Source: Streptomyces sp. NBC_01197 (lineage in GTDB: Bacteria; Actinomycetota; Actinomycetes; Streptomycetales; Streptomycetaceae). Taken from it: 64,000 nt of DNA. Below the pieces are notes generated by a model. That model worked only from the letters and a program-made list of their open reading frames with translations. It was not told the origin of the DNA and made no database searches. The stretch is from contig NZ_CP108569.1 in assembly GCF_036010505.1 (NCBI RefSeq), positions 372,001 through 436,000 of the forward strand. Reading direction: 5' to 3'. Both the position numbers and the translations under genes were made by a program. Shown here piece after piece: positions 40,916 to 48,908 of this stretch (within the stretch, counting starts at the first letter, position 1; every line of letters begins with the position of its first letter).

Positions 40916-42165
40916 CGGGCCAGGTCCTTCCAGGCGGCGTCCTTGTCGTTGCGCGGCTCCGAAGGCAGCCCGAGCACCCGCTCGGCGACGATGTTGAGCA
41001 GCACCTCGCTGGTACCGCCCTCGATGGAGTTCCCCTTGGAGCGCAGATAGCGGTAGCCGGCGTCGCGCCCGGTGAAGTCGACCAGTTCGGGGCGGCGCAT
41101 GGTCCAGTCGCTGTACAGCAGCCCTTCCTCGCCGAGGAGTTCGACTTCGAGGCCGCTGATCTCCTGGTTGAGGCGGGCGAAGGTGAGCTTCATCCCGGAG
41201 CCCTCGGGTCCCGGCTGGCCCGCGACGAGCTGCTGGCGCAGCCGTTCACCGGTGAGACGGGCGACCTCGGCCTCCACCCAGAGGGTGAGAAGGCGCTGGT
41301 GGAGATCGTGCGTGCGCAGTTCGGGCCGTTCGCGCCAGGTCTTCACGACGGGGCCGATCATGCCGCCCTCGCGCGGGATCCGGGAGCCGCCGATGGAGAC
41401 TCGCTCGTTCATCAGGGTGGTCTGGGCGACCTTCCAGCCGTCGCCCACCGGGCCGAGCCGGTGGGCATCGGGGATCCGTACCCCGGTGAGGAACACCTCG
41501 TTGAACTCGGCCTCGCCGGTGATCTGGCGCAGCGGCCGCACCTCGACGCCCGGGTCGGTCATGTCGCAGATGAAGTAGGTGATCCCCCGGTGCTTGGGTA
41601 CGTCGGGGTCGGTGCGGGCGATGAGGATGGCCCAGCGGGCGAGATGAGCGCTCGACGTCCAGACCTTCTGGCCGGTGACGGTCCAGTGGTCGCCGTCGCG
41701 CACCGCGCGGGTCGCCAGCGCCGCGAGGTCGGAACCGGCGCCCGGCTCGCTGAAGAGCTGGCACCACACCTCGTCACCGACCCAGAGAGGGCGCAGAAAG
41801 CGGCGCTTCTGCTCGTCCGTGCCATAGCGCAGGATCGTCGGCGCTGCCATGCCGAGGCCGATGCCGATCCGACGCGGGTCGTTGTCGGGCGCCCCGGCGG
41901 CCTCCAGCTCCGCGTCCACGACGGACTGGAGCGAGCGCGGTACGCCGAGACCGCCGAGCCCGGCCGGGTAGTGCACCCAGGCGAGCCCGGCGTCGAACCG
42001 GGCGCGCAGGAAGTCGGTACGGCCGGTGGACTCCGGGGGGTGGGCCGCGAGCAGGTCGCGGGTACGCAGCCGCAGCGCTTCTGCGTCCGGCTGCGCGCTG
42101 CTGCCCGGCTTTGCTGTGTTGTCCGGCTTTGCGGTTTTGTCCGGCTGCGGGCTGTTCTCCGTCAT
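40912..42165 (-). CDS. Acyl-CoA dehydrogenase (first subunit of pair)
   Basis: 417 aa including an N-terminal low-complexity stretch with repeated Lys-Pro-Asp (QPDKTAKPDNTAKPG, residues 6-20). The ACAD core has WVHYPAGLGGLGVPRSLQSV, LWVGDEVWCQLFSEPGAGSDLAALATRAV, TGQKVWTSSAHLA, NEVFLTGVRIPDAHRLG and the C-terminal GNSIEGGTSEVLLNIVAERVLGLP. ATGA overlaps join it to the genes on both sides. FAD-dependent alpha,beta-dehydrogenation of an acyl-CoA is expected; electrons go to ETF. Confidence 0.9.
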   Translation of the reverse strand: MTENSPQPDKTAKPDNTAKPGSSAQPDAEALRLRTRDLLAAHPPESTGRTDFLRARFDAGLAWVHYPAGLGGLGVPRSLQSVVDAELEAAGAPDNDPRRIGIGLGMAAPTILRYGTDEQKRRFLRPLWVGDEVWCQLFSEPGAGSDLAALATRAVRDGDHWTVTGQKVWTSSAHLARWAILIARTDPDVPKHRGITYFICDMTDPGVEVRPLRQITGEAEFNEVFLTGVRIPDAHRLGPVGDGWKVAQTTLMNERVSIGGSRIPREGGMIGPVVKTWRERPELRTHDLHQRLLTLWVEAEVARLTGERLRQQLVAGQPGPEGSGMKLTFARLNQEISGLEVELLGEEGLLYSDWTMRRPELVDFTGRDAGYRYLRSKGNSIEGGTSEVLLNIVAERVLGLPSEPRNDKDAAWKDLAR

Positions 42166-43130
42166 CGGGCCGCCTCTTCCGGGACGATCACGACGCGGCC
42201 GGTGGTGATGCCGTCGGCGACCCGCTGGACCGCGGCAGCGGCATCCTTGAGCGCGACCCGCTCGGAAACCAGCGGTTTGACGGTTCCCTCGGCGGCGAGG
42301 GCGGTCAGCTCCACGTGGCAGCGGCCGATCGACGCGGGGTCCTTCTGCGCGTACAAGCCCCAGTGCAGGCCCAGGATCGTGTAGTTCTTCACCAGTGCGT
42401 GGTTGAGCGCGGCGGACGGAATGACACCGCTGGCGAACCCGACGACCACGATCCGGCCCTCGAAGGCCACGCACTTCACGGACTTGGCGTACGCGTCGCC
42501 GCCGACCGGGTCGTAGACGACGTCCGCGCCCCTGCCCGCGGTGAACTCCTTGACCTTGGCGACGATGTCGTCGGCGCGCCGGTCGATGACCAGGTCGCAC
42601 CCCAGCTCCGCGGCGATGCGGGCCTTCTCGGGGCCGCCGACCACACCGATGACCCTGGCCCCGGCGGCCTTGCCCAGCTGCACGGCGGCGCTGCCGACGC
42701 CGCCCGCCGCCGCGTGCACCAGGAGCGTCTCGCCGCTCTGCAGGTGTGCGCGGCGGTGCAGGCCGAACCAGCCCGTCTGGTAGCCGATATGCAGCGCGGC
42801 CGCCTCGGCGTCGTCCAGCGCGGGAGGCGCCGGGAGCACTGCGGCCTCGTCGACGACGACGTACTCGGCGAAACCGCCGTGCGGGAGCGCCGGGTTGGCG
42901 ATCACCCTGCGTCCGTCGGCGGTCTCGCCGCAGACCTCCACGCCGGGCGTGAAGGGCAGCGGCGGGCGTACCTGGTACTGGCCCCGGCAGAGCAGCGCAT
43001 CGGGGAAGTTGATGTTGGCGGCCAGGACCTTCAGCTTGAGCTGACCGGGGCCCGCCTGCGGTTCCGCCACCTCGTCGAGGCGCATGACCTCGCCGGGCTC
43101 GCCGTTCTCGTGCACTTGCCATGCCTGCAT
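42162..43130 (-). CDS. NADPH:quinone oxidoreductase / zinc-free MDR reductase
   Basis: 322 aa medium-chain reductase. GGAGG precedes the ATG. Features are LAANINFPDALLCRGQYQVRPPLPFTPGVEVCG, LLVHAAAGGVGSAAVQLGKAAGARVIGVVGGPEKA (NADPH fold) and DVVYDPVGGDAYAKSVKCVAFEGRIVVVGFASG. It lacks the zinc ligands of alcohol dehydrogenases. It is the first gene of an overlapping operon with two acyl-CoA dehydrogenases, so it may reduce an enoyl intermediate or a quinone in the same pathway. Confidence 0.88.
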   Translation of the reverse strand: MQAWQVHENGEPGEVMRLDEVAEPQAGPGQLKLKVLAANINFPDALLCRGQYQVRPPLPFTPGVEVCGETADGRRVIANPALPHGGFAEYVVVDEAAVLPAPPALDDAEAAALHIGYQTGWFGLHRRAHLQSGETLLVHAAAGGVGSAAVQLGKAAGARVIGVVGGPEKARIAAELGCDLVIDRRADDIVAKVKEFTAGRGADVVYDPVGGDAYAKSVKCVAFEGRIVVVGFASGVIPSAALNHALVKNYTILGLHWGLYAQKDPASIGRCHVELTALAAEGTVKPLVSERVALKDAAAAVQRVADGITTGRVVIVPEEAAR

Positions 43131-43176
43131 CAGGGGCCTCCACACACCATAGGCTGTACTGCGCTCAGCGCATACT

Positions 43177-43188
43177 AAGCGGTCGCTT
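43177..43188. promoter_or_regulatory. TetR-type operator upstream of the reductase/ACAD operon
   Basis: AAGCG-GT-CGCTT within CATACTAAGCGGTCGCTTGC, 47 bp upstream of the reductase start. This closely resembles operators of TetR repressors of acyl-CoA and steroid catabolism in actinobacteria (AAGCGxxCGCTT cores). No TetR gene is adjacent, so a distant regulator would act here. Confidence 0.55.
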
Positions 43189-43261
43189 GCCTTGCTGTGA
43201 ACCGTCCCCGCCGACGGGTTCCGCACCGCCCGGCCTCTGTTGCAGGCTGCGGCAGCGCCGG

Positions 43262-44746
43262 TCAGCCGGCCGATTTATCCGCGAGCGGGGCGCTGGACCG
43301 CGTCGGACGCGGACTGCGCCACGCCGTCGCCGGCAGAGGTGTGCTGCCGCGGTGCGAGACCTTGCTGACCACGATCATCAGCGCGAAGTTGAGTACCCCG
43401 CTGACCAGGCCGATATTGACGCCGTACGTGTCGATGTGCCCGTAGTACAGGACCAGCGCCAGGACCGTGCCGCCGACCAGGCCCGCCGACACCCCCACGG
43501 CACGGATGCCGCGCATGAAGAAGACGGCCATGGTGCCGGGCACCAGCTGCACGCCGATGTAGTAGAGAAGGTTGAGGATCGTCACGAGCAGGGTCGGCGA
43601 GGTGTAGAGGGTCAGCAGGATCGACAGGCAGAAGAACAGCATGATCCCGGTGCGGACCCAGAACCGCTGCCGCCGCTCGGGCATGTCCGGGACGACGTTG
43701 CGGCTGATGAGGCCACCGAGGCTGAGGCCGCCGAAAGCCAGCACGAAGATCGCCGACACGAACGCGGCTCCGGCAACGAGGCCGACGAGCCAGGGCGGCA
43801 GGATCCGCATGGCGGTGACGATGAAGACGCTGTTCGGGTCCTTCACGTGCGGCAGCCTGTCGACGGCGAAGTACGTCGCGATGATCAGGAACGGATACAT
43901 CAGCATGTAGAGCGGGAACCAGACGTACTGCTTCTTCAGTGCGCGCTCCGATTTCGCGGTGAAGGCGTGCATGCCCGCTGTCTGGGAGCCGGTGCCGCCC
44001 GCGGGCACCATCTGCGCGATGATCGTGGTCAGCGTGAACAGGAACGCCGACGGGGGAACCGAACCGGCGACGAAGGCCGGGCGCTGGGCGGTCGTCGCAG
44101 CGGCGGCGTCGAAGATGTCGCCCACCCCGCCGGTCGTGACGAGAATGGCCGCCACCGCCACCACGAAGATCGCGATCATCATCAGCGCGTCCTTGAGCGG
44201 GGCGAGCGTCGCCTGCTGACGCATCCCGCCGAACACCACGCACAGCAGCGCCAGCACGGAGGCGATGATCAGCGTCAGCGTCGAAGAGATGTGGATGCCC
44301 GCCCCCGCGATCGCGTAGGACAGCCCGGCAAAGCTGTACTGCGCGCCGAACAGCGCGGCGAGGAACGTCACGAAGAAGATGACGATCTCCAGCGTCCTGC
44401 TGTCGAAGTGGCGCCGGAACACGTCGGCCTGCGTCATCGCGTCGTAGCGTCGTCCCACGCGGTTCCAGTACGGGGCGAGGAAGTACGCCACCGGCCAGGC
44501 CAGCACGATGTACCCCAGGAACCACATCGCGTAGCTGAACCCCTTGGCGTACACGCCTGAGGGGAAGGCGACCAGCGTGCCGATGGTGTAGAACTCACCG
44601 GCCGAGATGAAGAACAGCGTCCAGGTGCCGAACGACCGGTTGCCGACCAGCATCTGGTCGAGTGTGACCCTCTTGACGAGAAACGTGCCGACGATGGCGA
44701 CGAGCACCGCGATCGCGACGATGCCGATGAAGACGGTTGTCTGCAT
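43262..44746 (-). CDS. Sodium:solute symporter (SSS family)
   Basis: 494 aa, about 13 membrane helices. SSS marks are LVGNRSFGTWTLFFISAGEFYTIGTLVAFPSGVYAKG, RRYDAMTQADVFRRHF, YSFAGLSYAIAGAG, MVPAGGTGSQTAGMHAFTAKSERAL and LYYIGVQLVPGTMAVFFMRG. The ATG at 44746 overlaps the stop of the DUF3311 gene (TGATG) and has GAGGAG five bases upstream; a GTG two codons earlier is too close to that site. Substrate unknown, possibly a carboxylate or a product of the amidohydrolase upstream. Confidence 0.87.
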   Translation of the reverse strand: MQTTVFIGIVAIAVLVAIVGTFLVKRVTLDQMLVGNRSFGTWTLFFISAGEFYTIGTLVAFPSGVYAKGFSYAMWFLGYIVLAWPVAYFLAPYWNRVGRRYDAMTQADVFRRHFDSRTLEIVIFFVTFLAALFGAQYSFAGLSYAIAGAGIHISSTLTLIIASVLALLCVVFGGMRQQATLAPLKDALMMIAIFVVAVAAILVTTGGVGDIFDAAAATTAQRPAFVAGSVPPSAFLFTLTTIIAQMVPAGGTGSQTAGMHAFTAKSERALKKQYVWFPLYMLMYPFLIIATYFAVDRLPHVKDPNSVFIVTAMRILPPWLVGLVAGAAFVSAIFVLAFGGLSLGGLISRNVVPDMPERRQRFWVRTGIMLFFCLSILLTLYTSPTLLVTILNLLYYIGVQLVPGTMAVFFMRGIRAVGVSAGLVGGTVLALVLYYGHIDTYGVNIGLVSGVLNFALMIVVSKVSHRGSTPLPATAWRSPRPTRSSAPLADKSAG

Positions 44747-45024
44747 CACCACTCCTCACCGGCGTCGAAACCGGCCTCGAAACCGGCGTCGAACTCCTGG
44801 TGGACCGGGCTGTCGATGGCGTACCAGCAGATCGCCAGGCACACAGTCGTGAACACGAACGAGCTGAAGATCCAGAAATACAGGAAGGGGAATCCGAAGA
44901 CCTTGATCGAGACGCCGCCGAGCAGGAAGGGCGCCACGGCGACGTAGAGGAATGGAATGACGAGACCTATGAGGACGCTGAGGGCGGTGCGCTTGCCCGA
45001 CGGCCGGGCGGTTCGCGACGGCAT
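44746..45024 (-). CDS. DUF3311 small membrane protein, partner of the symporter
   Basis: 92 aa with two membrane helices (LIGLVIPFLYVAVAPFLLGG and FPFLYFWIFSSFVFTTVCLAICW). This is the DUF3311 layout, usually encoded just before an SSS transporter, as yhdT/panF-type small subunits are. AAAGGTG precedes the ATG. The acidic C-terminus EFDAGFEAGFDAGEEW has a short FEAGFDAG repeat. Likely an accessory subunit of the symporter. Confidence 0.8.
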   Translation of the reverse strand: MPSRTARPSGKRTALSVLIGLVIPFLYVAVAPFLLGGVSIKVFGFPFLYFWIFSSFVFTTVCLAICWYAIDSPVHQEFDAGFEAGFDAGEEW

Positions 45025-45179
45025 GGGACACCTTTCATGGGAACTCAGCTCAGGGAGTACCGGCTCCGGCCGGCGGGACGCAGGTGCGGACGAGTCCGGT
45101 CGACCTCGGTGTTGCCCTTGACGGCCTCCTCACGGCGAGCGGTGCACCCGTAGTAGCAGCGCGGTCAGCGGGAGCCTGA

Positions 45180-46100
45180 TCAGAGGACCAGGACCTCGGC
45201 GAGGCGGTCGGACACCGACCGCAGCTCGGCGTCGGCCGTTTCGTCTCCGGCGACGATGACCACCAGCCCGCTGGTGTCCGCGTCCTGCCAGTCGCCGTCG
45301 GTGGTGACCGAAAGCCTTCCGCCGGAGTACTGGACCACCGTGCGGGCCCGCGGGCTGTCGGCGCAGCGGACTACGCCCTTGAGCCGGACCACCGACTCTG
45401 GCAACTCCTGCAGAGCCGCCAGCAGCGCGTCCCGGTCCACCGGGCCCGGGCCGGTCACCGAGGCGCTGCGATGCACCGACCGGTGCGGATCCGGTTCGCC
45501 CGCCGCCGGGTCCGCCGGGGCAGCGGATCGCAGCAGATCCTTGAGGTGCACATCACCACCGGTGGACTCCAGCACCCGGGCATCGGCCGCGTGTTCCCGG
45601 CAGCGCCGTCGGGCGTCGGTGAGCTGCGCCCGCCCGGCCAGGTCCGCCTTGCTCAGCACCACGATGTCCGCTCGGGTCAACTGCCGGGCCACGGTGTCCC
45701 CGACGAACTCGTCACGCAGCAACCGATCGACAGCGGTGCTGTCCGCACAGACCACCGTGCTCCCCGGAGCGAAGCCCGGGTAGTTGCCCCAGGTCCGCAG
45801 CGCCGCTGGATCACCGACACCGCTGGTCTCCACCACCACATGGTCCAGGTCGCCGCGCCCGGCCAGGCGCGTCATCACCGCGGAGGTGTCGTCCTGCAGG
45901 CTGCAGCAGATGCAGCCGTTGCTCAGCTCCACGGTGTCCTCGGTGGCCGAGGTGATCAGGCGGCGGTCGATGTTGACCGCCCCGAAGTCATTGACCACCA
46001 CTGCGATCCGCACCCCTCCGGCGGCAGCCAGCAGACCGTTGAGCAGGGTCGTCTTGCCCGCTCCCAGGTAGCCGCCGAGGACTGTCAGCCGCGCGGTCAC
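45180..46100 (-). CDS. COG0523 (CobW/G3E) GTPase, putative metallochaperone
   Basis: 306 aa. The P-loop is GGYLGAGKTTLLNGLL (residues 8-23), the metal-binding CxCC is ELSNGCICCSLQDD, switch text VVVETSGVGDPAAL and the G4 motif VVLSKADLAG (SKAD for NKAD). The CobW C-terminal domain is reduced. The GTG start is one base after the stop of the amidohydrolase gene, so they are co-translated. It probably inserts Zn or another metal into that amidohydrolase. The 155-bp gap downstream to DUF3311 has no gene. Confidence 0.86.
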   Translation of the reverse strand: MTARLTVLGGYLGAGKTTLLNGLLAAAGGVRIAVVVNDFGAVNIDRRLITSATEDTVELSNGCICCSLQDDTSAVMTRLAGRGDLDHVVVETSGVGDPAALRTWGNYPGFAPGSTVVCADSTAVDRLLRDEFVGDTVARQLTRADIVVLSKADLAGRAQLTDARRRCREHAADARVLESTGGDVHLKDLLRSAAPADPAAGEPDPHRSVHRSASVTGPGPVDRDALLAALQELPESVVRLKGVVRCADSPRARTVVQYSGGRLSVTTDGDWQDADTSGLVVIVAGDETADAELRSVSDRLAEVLVL

Positions 46101-46101
46101 G

Positions 46102-47766
46102 TCAGGCCCCGCGGACGGTCGAAGCGTGGTGCGTTCCGCCGACGACGGTGCCCAGTACGTCGATCTCGCCGATCTCGTCGGCCGGGACGGCCAGCGGGTC
46201 GGCGCCCAGCACCGCCAGGTCGGCGAACTTGCCCGGCTCCACCGAGCCGGCCTGATGGTCCATCTTCAGCAGGTAGGCCCCGCCCAGGGTGACCGCGTTC
46301 AGCGCCTGTGCGGCGGTGATGCGCTCATGAACGCCCATGATCCGGCCGGACACGGTACGCCGGGTCACCGCGTGCTTGACCGTCGCCAGCGGCGACAGCG
46401 GTGTGACCGGCGTATCGCAGTGCAGCGAGAACGGTACGCCGCAGCGCAGCGCGGTGGCCGTGGCGTTCATCCGGCCGGCGCGGTCCGGGCCGACGGTGAC
46501 GTCGATGTGCTGGTCCCCCCAGGCCCAGATGTGGTTGGCGAAGATGTTGGCGCACATGCCCAGCGCCGCCATCCGCTTGTACTGCGCGGGGGTGGTCATC
46601 TGCGAGTGGGTGACGGTGTGCCGGTGGTCCGGGCGCGGATGCGCGACGAGGACTTTCTCCATGGTGTTCAGGAAGAGTTCGGTGGCCTGGTCGCCGTTGC
46701 AGTGCACGTGCACCAGCAGACCGGCCCGGTGGTAGGCGCTCAGCGCGGACTCGAACTCGGTGGGCGAGACGATCCAGATCCCGTTGGGCCGGCCGCCCAG
46801 GTAACCGGGCTCCTGCAGCCGGGCGGTGAAGCCCTGGATGGAGCCGTCGAGCATCAGCTTGACGTGCCCCATCCGCAGTTTGCCGGTGCTGCGCTCACGC
46901 AGTTCGAGCAGTCTGGCGGCGGCTTCGGCGGGCATCACCCCGCCCTTGCCCGCGCCGAAGTGGAAGACCGAAAGCCGGGCCGGGAAGTCCTCGGTCACCG
47001 CTTCCAGGTACGGCGCCATCGTCTCGTCCGACATCAGCTGCGCCGAGCCGAGGTCGGTCACCGTGGTGGTGCCGGTGTTCACCGCGTCCTGGCCGAAGTT
47101 GCGGATCGCCTCGGCGGTGATCCCGCCGGTGATGCCGCCACCGATCTTCTGCTGCACCAGCGACATGGCCGCCCATTCCCGGAGTTCCCCGGTCGGCGTG
47201 CCGTCGGCGTGCTTGACCACGCCCTCCACCTGGGTGGCGTGGTCCACGCCACCGATCTTGAGCGCGGCCGAGTTGACCGCCGCCAAGTGCCCGTTGGCGT
47301 GCAGGACATGGACCGGCCGGACGGTGGAAACCGTGTCCAGCTCGCGCGCCAGCACCGTCTCGCCGGGGTAGTAGATCGGGTCGAGTCCCCAGGCCAGCAG
47401 CGGTACCGCCGGATCGGCCGGCAGCTGCCGCTCGGCGACGCGCAACCGCTCCAGGATGTCGGCGACCGTCGCGCAGCCCGGCCACAACCGGCCGTCCGGG
47501 GAGGTCCGTTCGAACCGCCCGACGTAGGCGTGCTCCCACATCCCGCCGGAACCGGCGTGGCTGTGGGCTTCGACGAACCCGGGCAGCAGCACCTTGTCGG
47601 CGTAGCGGTCGTCCACCACGGCCTCCGGGAATTCGCGCAGTTCGGCAACGGAGCCGACCGCGCGGATGCGGGCGCCGCGCACCGCTACGGCCTCGGCCTC
47701 CGGCCGCGCCGGGTCCATGGTGCGCACAATCCTGGCCGGATAGATGATGGTCAGCTGCTCGTCCAC
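46102..47766 (-). CDS. YtcJ-like amidohydrolase (amidohydrolase family 3)
   Basis: 554 aa metal-dependent hydrolase. LPGFVEAHSHAG carries the first metal-binding His pair, LVHVHCNGDQATELFLN and HRHTVTHSQMTTP the later ones, and SLHCDTPVTPLSPLATVKHAVTRR with VTLGGAYLLKMDHQAGSVEPGKFADLAVL is the typical end. The family hydrolyses amide, formamide or lactam bonds; the substrate is unknown. It heads a likely operon with a G3E metallochaperone, DUF3311 and a sodium symporter. The GTG start has GAGGGG upstream. Confidence 0.86.
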   Translation of the reverse strand: MDEQLTIIYPARIVRTMDPARPEAEAVAVRGARIRAVGSVAELREFPEAVVDDRYADKVLLPGFVEAHSHAGSGGMWEHAYVGRFERTSPDGRLWPGCATVADILERLRVAERQLPADPAVPLLAWGLDPIYYPGETVLARELDTVSTVRPVHVLHANGHLAAVNSAALKIGGVDHATQVEGVVKHADGTPTGELREWAAMSLVQQKIGGGITGGITAEAIRNFGQDAVNTGTTTVTDLGSAQLMSDETMAPYLEAVTEDFPARLSVFHFGAGKGGVMPAEAAARLLELRERSTGKLRMGHVKLMLDGSIQGFTARLQEPGYLGGRPNGIWIVSPTEFESALSAYHRAGLLVHVHCNGDQATELFLNTMEKVLVAHPRPDHRHTVTHSQMTTPAQYKRMAALGMCANIFANHIWAWGDQHIDVTVGPDRAGRMNATATALRCGVPFSLHCDTPVTPLSPLATVKHAVTRRTVSGRIMGVHERITAAQALNAVTLGGAYLLKMDHQAGSVEPGKFADLAVLGADPLAVPADEIGEIDVLGTVVGGTHHASTVRGA

Positions 47767-48137
47767 GGTGCTACCCCTCGGCTTCGTTGTCGGCAGGCTC
47801 AGGCGGGCACGCCGTCGAGGACCTGCTCCGCACGGTGGCAGGCGGTCCGGTCGGCGCTTCTCACGAGAGACGAGTGACGCCTGTAACCAGCACCGGTAAC
47901 TGTCCGTCCGGGTGCCTCGTCCGGCCAGATCCAGATCGGCCCCGCGTGACAGGACCAGGCAGTGCCTCCCGAACGCTCCGGTATGCGATCCCGCAAGCCG
48001 TGCGATCCCACAACCCGTCGGCGCCGGCGAAGCACAACTGGGCTCCGGGGCGGGGCAGTTCCTTGCGGACGACCGGCGATGCCCCCTTCGGCCGCTCCAG
48101 GCGGATGAAGCGGGACTCGCGGCTCAGCGGGCGCGGT
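47767..48137. other. Gene-free interval upstream of the amidohydrolase operon
   Basis: 371 bp. Open frames exist on both strands but none shows family features or a ribosome site. It contains the promoter of the amidohydrolase operon with a tandem 13-bp operator-like repeat at 47984-48013, and the 3' end region of the PIG-L gene. Confidence 0.45.
47984..48013. promoter_or_regulatory. Tandem operator-like direct repeats
   Basis: TGCGATCCCGCAA (47984-47996) and TGCGATCCCACAA (48001-48013) are direct repeats 17 bp apart, differing at one base. Each is itself a partial dyad (TGCG...CGCA). On the minus strand they read TTGCGGGATCGCA and TTGTGGGATCGCA. They lie about 220 bp upstream of the amidohydrolase start. 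The regulator is unknown; none is encoded nearby. Confidence 0.5.
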
Positions 48138-48869
48138 TCAGCGGGAGAAGAGCTCGAAGGTGACCGCGGGCCTGCCGCCGAACCGTGCGGCCGCCGCCGT
48201 GGCGTTTCCGGTCAGGAAGGTACGGCAGTACGTCTCGGGGTCCTCGTCGGTCAGCGCCTCGATATACGTGCGGTGTTCGAGCAGGGAACGCACCGAACGC
48301 TCAAGACCGCCGGTCACGTCCACCGCGTGCGTCGGTGAGGACGATCCGGCGACCGCCACCCAGCGCACCCCGTTCCACGGCTGGAGCCCCCGCGCGGCCA
48401 GCTCCGGGAAGATCCAGCGGTTCCCGGCGTCACCCGCCGCGTCGAGCACCGCCCGGCCGACCGCCACATGGTCCGGCGTGTTCCAGGCGACACCGCCCCA
48501 GGTGTCCCGGTGGTTGAGCGTGATGACCAGCTCGGGGCGGTGTCTGCGGATGGCGGCGGCGATGTCCCGGCGCAGCCCCGGGCCGTACTCGATCACCCCG
48601 TCGTGGTGGTCGAGGAACTCGACCGCCCCCACGCCGACGACCGCGGCGCTCGCCCGCTGCTCCCGCTCGCGCAGCGGGCCGCACCGGGCGGGCTCGATGC
48701 TGTCGATGCCGGCCTCACCGCGCGTGGCGAGGAGGTACGAGATCTCCCGCCCCTCGTCCGTCCACCCAGCGACGGCGGCGGCGCAGCCATACTCCAGGTC
48801 GTCGGGATGGGCCACGACGGCGAGTGCGCGCTCCCACTGCGTGGGCATGGGCTCCAGCTGCTCGGTCAT
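48138..48869 (-). CDS. PIG-L family LmbE-like deacetylase
   Basis: 243 aa from the ATG chosen. The zinc site is VVAHPDDLEYGCAAAVAGW (AHPDD) and the later NTPDHVAVGRAVLDAA. DHHDGVIEYGPGLRRDIAAAIRRHRPELVITLNHRD is typical of the family, which removes acetyl groups from N-acetyl amino sugars. No glycosyltransferase or mycothiol gene adjoins, so the substrate is unknown. No good ribosome site is seen for any of the three nearby starts (48887 GTG, 48869 ATG, 48848 ATG), so the exact N-terminus is uncertain. Confidence 0.83.
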   Translation of the reverse strand: MTEQLEPMPTQWERALAVVAHPDDLEYGCAAAVAGWTDEGREISYLLATRGEAGIDSIEPARCGPLREREQRASAAVVGVGAVEFLDHHDGVIEYGPGLRRDIAAAIRRHRPELVITLNHRDTWGGVAWNTPDHVAVGRAVLDAAGDAGNRWIFPELAARGLQPWNGVRWVAVAGSSSPTHAVDVTGGLERSVRSLLEHRTYIEALTDEDPETYCRTFLTGNATAAAARFGGRPAVTFELFSR

Positions 48870-48908
48870 GACCGCATGATCGCCCACCCGGCCGTCGGCG
48901 GCAACGCC

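Noticed and set aside
47787..48338. 183-codon plus-strand frame upstream of and antisense to the PIG-L gene
   Set aside because: No domain, no ribosome site, half of it antisense to a clear gene.
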